From contig NC_045138.2 in NCBI RefSeq assembly GCF_008831285.2, positions 30,909,934 through 30,973,933 on the forward strand: a stretch of DNA of 64,000 nucleotides, in the 5' to 3' direction. Made by a program: the position numbers and the translations under genes. The first letter of the stretch is position 1. Each line of letters starts with the position of its first letter. Shown here one piece after another: positions 50,701-61,086 of this stretch. The notes under the pieces were generated by a model. The model was not told the DNA's origin and made no database searches. It saw nothing but the letters and a program-made list of their open reading frames with translations. The DNA comes from Nymphaea colorata (taxonomy: Eukaryota; Streptophyta; Magnoliopsida; Nymphaeales; Nymphaeaceae).

Positions 50701-51924
50701 ATTCAGCATTCTCTTGTCATACAAAAAAGTGAAATCATCTTTCACTAATACTCAACATAGCATTCAGAAAGACGTTAAGCAAATCTGAGGTTAATTCGGT
50801 TCAATAAGAGCCTACCGGTCTTCATAATATGATCCAATAATGATAAGCCAAAACCTATGGAATATTTGTAGATGTACTAATTTGGTATCAGCCAAGCCAG
50901 ACGAGCTCATGGGAAATGATTAGCAGCATAAGCCTGCAACAACAATCCACCAGGTCATGCTTGCACCAACTTAGCATCCGTTCATCCTTTTCTTGCTACA
51001 TTGGGGCTTATCCGTAGATTAAAATGCTTCCAACGTCATGCTTGGTTAGCACAATTTCTTTTCAGCAGAAAAGATTCTTCAAGAATAACAAATCAAGAAA
51101 TACTGATTGAAATGTGTACTGAAGCTATTATTGCAAAGTAGTAAGATCAACTAAGGTGACTGTTTAATTCCTGGCTGTCCATCTCGGTTAAATTGAATCT
51201 TTGCAAGATACAATTTAGATATATAACACTTATCCGTCCATGAGTGGCTTCTTATTTGCTAGTAGGAAGACAATATCCTCACAAATCTGGTTAGTTTTGC
51301 TGGATTCACCCTATAATCCTGAAGTTAGTGCTCATACAAAACTTCGTCGCCACGCTGTACTGATTTTCTCAGGGACTGTTTGGCAGTGCACTTTACATGC
51401 CTAAACATTATCTCAGAAGTAAGCGTCCAAGTTCGGGAATATTTATTTTTCAAGCTTCTATAGAGCACTGATCTAGTAAAATTGAGAGGTTACAAACACC
51501 AGACCACAAGTTTATCAGAAAACCACAGAAAGAGTCAATTGCAACGAAGACCCTATACTTCAAACTAGAGAAGTGAAGAATAAATAAAGTGATTTCACGA
51601 TACCTGGATCTGTGAAGCAGCAAGGATGGAGTGCCTTTACCGAGATGTGCACCCCATCCATTGTTGTCAGCATCAACACGTTTCAGATTAGCAGATATAC
51701 GGAGCCCACTTCTTGTACCTGTTTTCATTATCTCTGCTCAAACATGGGGACCATGAAAAAGACCAACCTGAATCCATAAATGAAGTGCAGCACATACCAA
51801 CGTAAAATGGGCTTCGTCTTAGAGACAGACCAGAGTGTTTATGTGCAGAGACACCAAAAGCTGATCCACAGCCTTCCTTGTGGACCAATCTGGAGATGGA
51901 CGCCATTGAAGAAGCAGAAGACAT
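41734..51924 (-). CDS. BASS2: Plastid BASS-family sodium/metabolite cotransporter, BASS2-like
   Basis: Thirteen coding exons on the minus strand: 51924-51798, 51733-51604, 48211-48088, 48002-47961, 47821-47708, 47087-47025, 46339-46212, 44903-44822, 43817-43766, 43671-43574, 43435-43274, 42007-41918, 41811-41734; 1290 bp, 429 residues, all phases agree. Residues 1 to about 100 are Ser/Arg-rich with few acids, a plastid transit peptide. The SBF domain (about 115-405) has several membrane segments, [13 protein letters not shown] (from C217) and ECGMQ (370-374), which aligns with the Na2 site of bacterial ASBT proteins. It ends [13 protein letters not shown]2 imports pyruvate with sodium across the plastid envelope, feeding isoprenoid and C4 metabolism. 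The BASS2 assignment among paralogues is from recalled resemblance of conserved blocks. Intron 2 is about 3.4 kb. Confidence 0.9.
43871..44517. repeat. Tandem duplication inside a BASS2 intron
   Basis: Two diverged copies, about 43871-44157 and 44211-44517 (offset about 340 bp), in the intron between coding exons 8 and 9. Shared words are TGTCCATTCATGTACAGC, GCATTCAATTTGTCAG, TTTTTTTTTAACATGAATCC and AAAATAAAATATTTATTGATAT. Both lie wholly in the intron and leave its splice sites intact. Confidence 0.8.
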
Positions 51925-52300
51925 GGCGTCCCCAGCTGTGAAAAGAAGAAGGGGGTGGATGATTCAGAGGTACACGGAGGAATATACACTACAGCACAGG
52001 AATAGATGGGGAGAGTGTAAGAGTGATCGAGAGTAGAAGCAGAGAAAATGGCCACTTGGGGAGCGGGGTAGAAGGAAGGAAAGGAAGGATCCAAATAGTT
52101 TCGGCCGTTCCGGTCGTCAAGAACAATGCGATAAAGGGGTGGGACCGGATTGGGTGGTTGTAGCCACACGCTGCAGGGGCATCCCCATCAACACAGACTG
52201 TGCGTGCTGCCTTCTCGCTTCTTCTCCCTCTCACACTCTCTATGCAGTGGAGTTCTTTCATTGCCCTTTTGCTTCTTGGGACACATCAATGAAAGGCTGA
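51925..52300 (-). other. Probable 5' leader and promoter-proximal region of the BASS2-like gene
   Basis: GC-rich relative to the intron sequence, with no in-frame ATG upstream of the chosen start at 51924. A different-frame open stretch (52169-51819) overlaps the leader and is taken as non-coding. The transcription start is not visible. Confidence 0.45.
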
Positions 52301-54304
52301 ACTTAGAAAAGGTCCACATTCAGGTACAACCATTTCTCAAAACTGTCCGTCTTGAGAGAATCTAGGCCACAGGATATACTCCAATAATTTCAGTTTTACT
52401 AGGTCTTTCAGCAACAAAATTATATATATACCACCTTTTTAAAAAAAAAATATTAACAGTAAAATAATTTTAAATTGATTTGAAAATAGGAAAAACCATG
52501 GAGGAGGTCCAAGCAGCCTACCCACGAATATGCGATGTTTGAACAAAGACTGAAACTCACGATTTGCTTCACGAATTCTTGGAGCGAGGCAAAGACAGGG
52601 ACATGAATCTCCAAATTCCCACCAACCATACAAACGGCAACCATTCATCTCATGTTCTACAAACGTGACGCGATTTTGAACATTAGATTGTCGTGATGTA
52701 TTTTATCACTCAAGCAATTAAAATGCATTGCAGAGTTCATGCCAAGAGATTATTAAAATGAGGGAAATAATTAAACTTGGGAAGGTACTTTTTGAACTTC
52801 TTCAACTTCAGGTCTTATCCCCGGCCGGCTGAGCAGATAATGCAAGTGTTTTAAGCTAATTTATGTTTAGAATTTGGAAGGAACCCACAGCCTTTCTTAC
52901 ATGCATGTCTCACTGTCTTTATGAAGTACAAAACACTTTTTTTTTTATTCATTTTGGATGTCATGTTTCCAATGTGAGCTTGCAAGCATAAAATGTTAAA
53001 ATCATGAACATTTCAAATTTAAGGGATTCGATGTGTGAGAGGGTTTTGTTGTTTTGCAGGATTGCTTTTCAATCTTACTTCCAAGATATATATATATTTA
53101 TCCCAACACCCTCCCTAACTTCTCCCACAAAAACATTTAAAAAAAAAAACAATTTATATATGAAATTTCTTTTTTTTTTTCATTTCTATATATTTTCATA
53201 ACAGGACCATGTTCCCTAAATAAATTTTCGGCCCCATTTGCATCGGTGCCATGAATGGCAGTAGGCATGTGACAAGAAAAGGACATGGCCTCTTTAATCT
53301 GCAAGTTGCTCAGTCTGCTCTCCTAGTTTTATTAATTAGAGCGGGAGTGTTGGGATGACCGCTTTTTAACCTTTTCTTTTAACCACTAAAAGGGATAATC
53401 CCTTTATATACCCTTTTTAATTCCTTTTACCCCTGCACTTTATCTCCGTTCCTAACTTCTTGGTAGGCCAAAAAGAAAAAAGCTGTCAGTAAAAAACAAA
53501 ATCCAGTTTCTTCATTAAGATCTTAAGATTTGTAAAGAAAATCTCTCTCTCTCTCTCTCTTATATATATATATATATATCCAGAGCAGTACGATCAAAAG
53601 TTTCACCCAGAAATACATATAACACATCCTCAAAATGACAATTTGAATGAAGCTGGTAAACTTATGACTTCCATTTATTATGTATTTTGTTGAATATGGA
53701 GATAGAGAGAGAGAGAGAAGAAGAAATCAGCAAAAATCAACTTTGACATGCATTTAAATGACCACAATATGGGTGTAATTCTTTCATCGAGCATATCTAA
53801 ATCAGATTACAGACCAAATCTGCTGTAATCTTACCATAACTATGCCACTGCAGCTGGCCGCAGTATGAGACGGTGCTTGATACTTACTGCAGTATGAGAT
53901 TTTGCTCAAAACGAGTCTTAGAGTGATTATTTGTAAGGAAGTACTTCCAAGACGCTGTACCCACTATTACCTAATTCTTCTCCCACTAAAACCTAGGTAT
54001 ATTTTTCCAGTATAATTTGTCTTTTGATTCCATTTGATCAGTTCAACTACATTTCCACGGCAAAATATGTCATGTCATAACCTACTGGTTGCGCGCTTAC
54101 TTTTATCGATCCAAATACTAGAAGTCATTAGTCAAACCAAACATGAGTTCAACGTGTATATGCAAACATCTTCGGTTTGTGCCGGCGAATATATTGTCTC
54201 TTTTCAGATGGTGTGTAGGTGGTGAAGTTGGCCAATGGTCAGCAAACAAGACACATGGAGCTTGCCTATTTTCCTTTTCAAAGGCAATTTAGTTACTTTT
54301 CAAA

Positions 54305-54308
<4 letters not shown>

Positions 54309-54348
<40 letters not shown>
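54309..54348. repeat. (AT)n microsatellite
   Basis: AT dinucleotide run of about 40 bp. Confidence 0.95.
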
Positions 54349-54350
<2 letters not shown>

Positions 54351-54491
54351 CAGATGGCCGCTTAACTTTAGGAGAATTTACAAAAGACGACCCAAACTTA
54401 CTCATTTCACAAATGAGGGCCTAACTTTTGATTGAAATTCTCAAATAAGACGTCTTCATTCACTACCGTGACTGTAACTGAGGTTAATGAC

Positions 54492-54812
54492 GGGCTATGA
54501 AGCGTTTGTTGCAAAAGTTTTTCCTCAAATGCAAATAAAGTTGATGCCGAAACTAGGAACTGTTCCATGAGTCTTACTAAACCCCTTAAGAACGGTTTAG
54601 CAATGGGTGCAGTGTCCTATGTATCTCTGTTCTAAATATTGAGTTATAGTGTTAGATTCAATTACGGGCTATGATGCAAAAGTTTTTTCTCAAAATGCAA
54701 ATAAAGTTGATGCCGAAACTAGGAACTGTCCCATGAGTCTTATTAAACTCCTTCAAAACAGTTTGGCAATGGATACAGTGTGGTATGAATCTGTTCTGAA
54801 TATCGAGTTATA
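54492..54812. repeat. Tandem duplication, ~168-bp period
   Basis: Two close copies, about 54492-54650 and 54664-54812. Shared words: TGCAAATAAAGTTGATGCCG, AAACTAGGAACTGT, CCATGAGTCTTA and GAGTTATAGTGTT. Non-coding. Confidence 0.85.
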
Positions 54813-55033
54813 GTGTTTCATGAATCTATAAAATTGAGGCAGATCTATATAAAACATCATTTAAAACTAGACCTTTGGGATTGAGGATCCAAAAGTCCCC
54901 ATGGATTAACCCAACTAACACAATCCAATGGAACACTTTTTTGGAGAAAAAAGAAAGAATCGGGTATGGATCTAAACAAGTTAGATCTCAAAATCTTATA
55001 TGATGATGTTAATGAGATTGGAATTCAAACATT

Positions 55034-55038
<5 letters not shown>

Positions 55039-55074
<36 letters not shown>
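55039..55074. repeat. (AT)n microsatellite
   Basis: AT dinucleotide run of about 36 bp. Confidence 0.95.
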
Positions 55075-55077
<3 letters not shown>

Positions 55078-55374
55078 TTTTGATACTAACTATAAGTTGA
55101 AGTGTCGTGTGAGAGTGGCACCGAATGCGGGCCTCGTTTCGGCCTTTAGTCCCTCCCTCTCTCGAATTTAGATATCACATCATTGAGCTTGTAATGAAAC
55201 TTGACATAACCACTTGACATAACCAGTCCCCCAACAGAACGGTGTTGATGTAAAATCTTATTTACAGTATAAACTTGAATAAGCCTATGAATAATTATTG
55301 TATGATATGGGGAGATTGTGGCCGTTGATGCAGGATCTCGATCAGATCCAGACCGTTGGACGTCATAGATACTT

Positions 55375-56152
55375 TTAGAGTGAGAAACAGGATCCTCCTC
55401 TCATTGAGCCTCCCAGGCTTGGAGCCGACTGCTCGATGATGCCAACTTCGTAGTTCCTTCTGTTCCAAGGCCTCGGCAGATTTTCCGGCACCACCGTCTC
55501 CAAAGAATTTGGGCTCCACTGCGGACACCTCCTTGCATCGCTCCATCTCACGCTTCTCCCTCGCTGCGCCGCCGCCACCACCACTTCCTCTGCTCTGGCG
55601 CCGTCCGCCGTCGCGGCTGCCGAAAGTTTTACTTCACCGCCGCCGAGGAAGCCGGCGCCAACTCCGATGATGATGCACGTTAGCTTGGGAGCAACTTGCT
55701 TGTTCCAGGAAGACTCTTCTGTTATTCTGAAGAAAGCACAGATAAGAGTATAAGCAGCTGCTTCTTCATAAACCGGAAGCTACTGGTCTTTTATTACAGA
55801 TGGCGAACAGGGGAAACCTATGCTCTCTTCAAGTTACTTTGAATCACCGCCGCCATGTTTTAAAAAGTTTGGAGATGCATCAGATGGTGCCACGAAAAAA
55901 CCAGAATTTCTCAAACGAATCTCACAGATCACAAGGAACTTTAGTCCTTCTATCGCTAACAGGAACCCAGTTAGCATTAGATTCTGGCTTGGAAGTGAGA
56001 TCCAAGGATGAGAAACAGGGAGAAAGAAAAGAAACATACCTCAGACTGTTGGATCTCTGTGGGGAAGTTGGAGTCAAAGAGTTCTTGATTTCAGGGCCAT
56101 ATTTTGAGATTGCATTGGTGGAAACGGAAAGATTGGAGATGGGGAGGGCCAT
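55375..56152 (-). CDS. Small two-exon protein, plastid-type, unidentified
   Basis: Minus strand. Exon 1 56152-56040 (ATG start) ends CTGAG/GTATGT; exon 2 55726-55375 follows an acceptor TTTCTTCAG; phases agree, giving 465 bp and 154 residues. Residues 1-38 are Ser/Thr/Asn-rich, like a plastid transit peptide. A short hydrophobic stretch follows (LTCIIIGVGAGFLGGG, about 52-67), then Ala-rich sequence, which could be a thylakoid transfer or membrane segment. The C-terminal half is Arg-rich with NSLETVVPENLPRP and RRNYEVG, which looks like a conserved tail of plant-specific unknown proteins, but I cannot name it. A TATA box sits about 50 bp before the ATG. Exon 2 is GC-rich relative to its surroundings. 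A function is not claimed. Confidence 0.6.
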
Positions 56153-56202
56153 TTCTGGTTGATTAATAATTGTTGGTTGCTGTCTTCCTTGCGCTGCAAC
56201 AG

Positions 56203-56209
56203 TTTTATA
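56203..56209 (-). promoter_or_regulatory. TATA box of the small two-exon gene
   Basis: TATAAAA on the minus strand, within CTCTCTATAAAACTG, 51 bp upstream of the ATG at 56152. The spacing fits a short 5' leader of about 20-25 nt. Confidence 0.6.
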
Positions 56210-58745
56210 GAGAGAGAAAATGAATAAACAAAAGCCGGTTCTGGCGTGAGAACCTGGGAGTTCTGCGTTTGGTTTTATTCAGGACGGCGAGTTGTGGCTT
56301 GAGTCACGACTCTTTCGGAATCGCCTTGGATTGAATCCTAAAACGGCATTATTTGAGGCGCTAGTGACTCCAAGGGAAAGGGAGGAAACCAAATTTTCAT
56401 GAATACAATTTTTTTTTTTTTTTTGTTTATCATGATTTTGTCATGGTTACTTGGAAGTGTGTCTGACCAAAATCAAGACATTTTTCAAGATATTTTATCA
56501 CGAAGAATTGAGAGATTGGAAGGTGACATGGACGGTGAACTTTCATTGGTGCCATGTGGTTTCCGCGTGGCTTTAGATGAGTGGTCTCCAACTACCATCT
56601 CCGGTATGGAAGCGAAAACAACTGAAATTTGAACCAGAAATTGGCCGCCTATCAGCCACTAACAATAGTCTTCTGAGCATGTCGCGGACTAAAACAATAT
56701 ATAAAGAAATTCTAACATGAACATGAATTGTTCAACTAAGTCTGGAGGAATCGAGTCACATTTTTAGTTGCGTTACTCAAGCCAGCATTTTCCCTTCCAC
56801 TTCGTCCACAATTGCTGGCGTGTTCGGTGAGTGTGGTAGGTCCGGGCCCGGCGGCCTCCAACCAACACTTAAATTGCTTGCACTACACACACTCTCTCTC
56901 AATTCTCAGCGTTCAAACAAACGTCACAATCTCACTAAAAAAAAATCTAAAAAGATAGTTCGAAACAAAAAAAAAAACAAAAGAAAAATCTATAGACCCG
57001 TCCATTATGTGCTTGTTCATACTCAATCGTATGAATCCCTTATACTACCATGCATGTTCAGATATATATATATGTATATATATACTAGAGAGAGAAGGAG
57101 GGGGAGTCGAGTATGGTTTTTGTGCATCTCTTTTAGGGTTTTGAACTATTTTTAATCAATCTTGCTATATGTAGAATCTAACTACATACGTACAAATGTA
57201 AATATTAAAAAAAAAAAAACTTGAAAATGCCCATACCTCGATTAACTTCTATACTCCAATAAATTTTTAAGATCTTAGATTCATGTATGTGGTTGAATCT
57301 ATGGAAAAGAAAAAAAAAAACAACACTCCTAATACTTGAGAATCAAAGAAAATTGAGAGATATTATTGAAGAGAGAGAGAGAGAGAGATTATTGTATTCC
57401 TTTAGAAGTAGGACGTCCTGTTTAATCTCTCTTGCAGTACAAGGATTCTCAAACTGTCGAGTACTGGTGTGGAGTTTGTGGAGTACAAACTAATGCTAAA
57501 GGGATCCATCAATGTGGGCACGCCCTTATCATCAAAGGCTGGAACCCACCTACTTCCACATTTGGATCTCTTGCCGAGCTGGACCCGTGATATTGTGCCA
57601 CGTGGCCCTCGCTCTCGGAATTATGGGTCCCGCCGCCCGAGGACGGCGACAGATGAAGATGTCTGAAACCTTGATGCTGGATCTGGGTTTCACCTGAATC
57701 ACTCGATCGCTTCAGTGGGGAAAATTGGATCTGATTACCAATTGGATTTCAGATCTGGATCTGATGACAATGTCAACATTTCAGTCAGGTCATAGGGTGG
57801 ACAGAACGTAGATTTGGTTCCAGGAAAAATCAGATCCAAATCCAAACTAGTGAACAAGTTATTAGGCAGAGACTGAATGGTTTGGATTGATCACAGGGTG
57901 ATGGATCCCTGGAGAGGAACCATCAAAGATGCTTCATAGATTACCTTACTATCGAATATGTGATCCTCAGTGATTTTAGAGTACCTGAGATCTCATATCC
58001 AAGACAAGAAAATATTAGTGACATTTTTTCCTGTATAAGATCTAGTTGGGAGCATGACGTCAGGTTATATAATTGAGAATAGCGGATGTATCTCAGTTTA
58101 TTAAGTTACCTAGAAATATCATTATTAGGAAGCTGACCTCTTTGTATGGTACAGCTCTTTATTAGTGGAGCGGTTGTAGGGGCCGAACTATTGTTTCAAA
58201 ATTTTAATAAGAGTTGAAATATAATTTTTAAATTTTTTTTATACAGGCTAAACTAAAATTTTAAAAATTTACAAGTTAAATTTTCATTTTCTACAAGGTT
58301 GATTGGCAATAGGAACAATAATATACTCCAAAAAATTAGGATAGATTCATAAAACATTATAAGCAGAATAATGTTTCATGAATCTGCCTTAGTTCTTTAG
58401 GCTAGTAAGTATGTTGTTGTTCTCATTGGGGGACAACCTTTACACTCTTTAGGAACAATTCAATCATGTCAAATGTCTCATAGATATTATTGGATGACTA
58501 AAATTTAAAAATTTATCACAAACAAGTCGTCACTAATAGTAGACCTTAAAAGTGCTCGCGGTTGCCCATATTTTGATAAAGAGATATGTAAGAAAAAATG
58601 GCAAGACCCTTCAATCCTGACGATAGGCTAGGCCGTGGAGGGAAGCAAAAAGAAGAAAACTGGAAGCAATCTAGAACACACTGTATAGATAATTATACCT
58701 TGAGGAACTAATTGTCTCCTTCAAACCAACACTGCAGTCTTATAC

Positions 58746-58920
58746 AGGGGGAAGCCAAGGAGGGGCCTGCAGGGCCTTATCCCTCTCTAAAAAAAAGTTA
58801 AAAAATTTATAAAATTTCATTTGTTTTATATAAAAATTTTAAAAAATGATATTTTGGTCCATGTCAAAATTTAGAAACTTTAATTCAGCCCCTTCTATGA
58901 AAAATTTCTCGCTTTGCCCC
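58746..58920. mobile_element. Diverged relative of the GGGGCGGAG MITE
   Basis: Starts AGGGGGAAGCCAAGGAGGGG and ends GCTTTGCCCC, with an interior (TATTTTGGTCCATGTCAAAA) matching the elements at 26925 and 27787. Terminal repeats are imperfect, so it is older. A looser relative may lie at 58155-58300. Confidence 0.55.
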
Positions 58921-59856
58921 AAGAGATTTGGACCTATGCTACATTAGAGAAGGCAACCGGCTTTTAGGTAATCCTTTATCATGACATTGTCAATGCTCTA
59001 TGGCTAACTTAGAATAGACCAAGATTCTTAGTGGTTAGGTCTAAGGAGATGAGTTACATTTGTTGTTTTTCAAGAAGGCTTCTGTAATTAAGGCCAGATG
59101 CCACTCCTTAATTGGGTTGATCTTTAGTTTAGAATGTTTAAAAAAATGAAATATTGTGGATTGGAAAACTTATCCACAAATGAAAGGGAATTAACATTTT
59201 AAAACAATTTTTTTTTTGTGTGTGTGTGTACAAAGTTACTAAGATATCTCATTTTATACAAGTCTACAAAAACATTTAGGAGTCACTTGATATACCCATA
59301 ATCATGTAATTGTAGAATCAAAATACTCAACTTTTAAGAAATTGAAATTATTAAACAAACGAGGTATTTTGTTTTCGAACTTTTTCCGAGACGATTGCCG
59401 TTTGAATGAGTCAATCCAATCACGACTGCCCGACTGACAGCGCCAACGTGTCCCCGAATTTATGGCAAGTAAATAATAAGTGGGAAATGAGAGATGCCAA
59501 GACAAAAGCTGCTCATGTTGTTGTGGACAACAAGAGTTGAAAGTATCTTTGTTTTCAATGACTGACAGACAGCATTCAATAATGCTCACTTGGGTTCTTT
59601 TACCAAAGGTTTAAATTAGGGTAAGCACAAACAAAGATGGGAGTAAAATAGTAGAGAAGTACCATGAGATCACAGTAAAAACAAACATCTTTCATCTCTA
59701 CCTACCATTTTTGTCAGGCAGCTGCTTTTTCCAAGATCATTAATTAGATCTCTCTAATTGGAAGTAGTAAATTTCCTCAAAACAGGCATGCTTATGGAAT
59801 TTGGTGCTCTTGGTAAGAAGTAAGAACAGCTGCATGTGCATGAGTTTTCCTGAGTA

Positions 59857-60140
59857 ATTACGTGTTGAGTTCGAGCTCAACACGTAATCACCGAGTTGAG
59901 CTCGAGCCTTAATCAAGTTTGTCGATCCTTAATTGAGTCGAGTTCAAGATGTAACGATGAATATCAATTATATTCAAACGAGTTTGTTGAGTCTAATTAA
60001 GTCAAGCTTGAGCTCAACATGTAACTGCCGAGTCGAGCTCAAGCTACTTCTGTTCAGCTATTCTCGATCTCGAGCCGAGTCGAGATCAAGGTTTCATTAG
60101 TCGAGTTGACTGAACTCAGGCTCGACTCCGCTGGTATGGT
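59857..60140. mobile_element. GAGTCGAG-type hAT-like remnant with terminal hairpin
   Basis: Dense GAGTCGAGCTC / GAGCTCGAG words as in the arms of the element at 6308-7105. It begins with a perfect 13-bp hairpin, ATTACGTGTTGAG (59857-59869) against CTCAACACGTAAT (59876-59888), with a 6-nt loop. Termini and target duplication are not resolved. Confidence 0.5.
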
Positions 60141-60681
60141 GAGTCACGGGCTAAGATCAACAATCATATGATCCAAACTTTCAAAACAATGTGAACAGTG
60201 AAAAAAGTTTCATGAGCGGACTATGGACAAATCCCACCTTTTAGCACACAACACTTTTGGCGTAGAACTAAGAGATTGTATACTTCTTAAACCCCTCAAA
60301 ATCCTCAAAATTTGTGCTCATTGAAAGTTTTGAAAGCAAAGTTAGATGTCGTGAAAAGGGGCGACATGATTTAAATCGGATTCAAATTAGATATCTGACT
60401 GTATTTTTTTTTTTTTATAAACAAGTCAGATATGCAAAAGAATCCATTTTGAAAACTATACAAAATGAGTTCCTAATTCAAATATGGTTTTCAGATCATA
60501 TAATAAACATCAATATGGTCAAGTTAAATTTTGTAAATGTGCATGTATTTTGAAAGTTGGTTCTTAAATTCTATATTAGATTTACGTACAATTAAAATTA
60601 GGTCCCTTGGCATTTCATGGAGCCCAATAGAACTTGGACCTTAGCGCGCGGATCCAACCCGGTTTCGGTTCCCGATGGCTT

Positions 60682-60742
60682 TTGACTTTTGACTTTTCTT
60701 GACAGATCAGTCAGAACGAGTGGGGTCCGCTTACGTCACGTG
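60682..60742 (+). promoter_or_regulatory. W-box cluster and G-box upstream of the gene at 61087
   Basis: Three TTGAC cores (60682-60686, 60689-60693, 60699-60703), the W-box recognised by WRKY factors, are followed by ACGTCA/CACGTG (60733-60742), a bZIP-type TGACGT half site overlapping a G-box. They lie 340-400 bp before the ATG. Motif presence is seen; regulation by WRKY or bZIP factors is inference. Confidence 0.5.
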
Positions 60743-61086
60743 CCACCGTCAGCTGATGTCCGCAGATCTGTTGCCACGCGTCCGTTGGGCCCCACCCGGC
60801 TCCTTCCTCAAGCAAGCTCAACCGGGTGGGAAAAACAAAACCAGAAAAAGTTTCTAACCAAACGGTGAAAAAAGGAAAAACGTCTGGAAAAAGGAAGAGG
60901 GAAAGAAAAACCCTAGCACCTACTGCCTACTACACCAGAGAGAGAGAGATTTTCCTGATTTTCCTTTACTCTTCCTTCCTGTTTTGCTTCTGAGTAGCGT
61001 GGAGTCTTTGTTGTCTTCGCAAGGTATTTCGTTCCGCGTCCTGCATTTTTGTTTCTACTGTTTGTTTCCGCTTCAGATGTGAGGAA

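Larger units (their letters stand above)
52301..55374. other. Intergenic, AT-rich, no gene seen
   Basis: No supportable gene. It holds several (AT)n runs (about 53559-53578, 54309-54348, 55039-55074), CT/GA runs, and the tandem duplication at 54492-54812. Confidence 0.5.
56240..60660. other. Intergenic, repeat-bearing, no gene seen
   Basis: No supportable gene in about 4.4 kb. It contains a MITE relative (58746-58920), a GAGTCGAG-type hAT-like stretch (59857-60140), GA runs near 57372 and scattered homopolymers. A GATCTG-rich stretch at 57700-57860 vaguely recalls the 57-bp repeat but lacks its period. Confidence 0.45.

Noticed and set aside
51819-52261. Minus-strand frames overlapping the BASS2 leader
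   Set aside because: Different frame from the transit peptide at 51924 and without family resemblance; taken as 5' leader.
55800-56162. 120-residue plus-strand frame
   Set aside because: The minus strand gives a better gene (ATG, donor, phase-matched acceptor, TATA box); the plus frame has no resemblance to a family.
57700-57860. GATCTG-rich stretch as another block of the 57-bp repeat
   Set aside because: Shares words but lacks the 57-bp period and the spacer.
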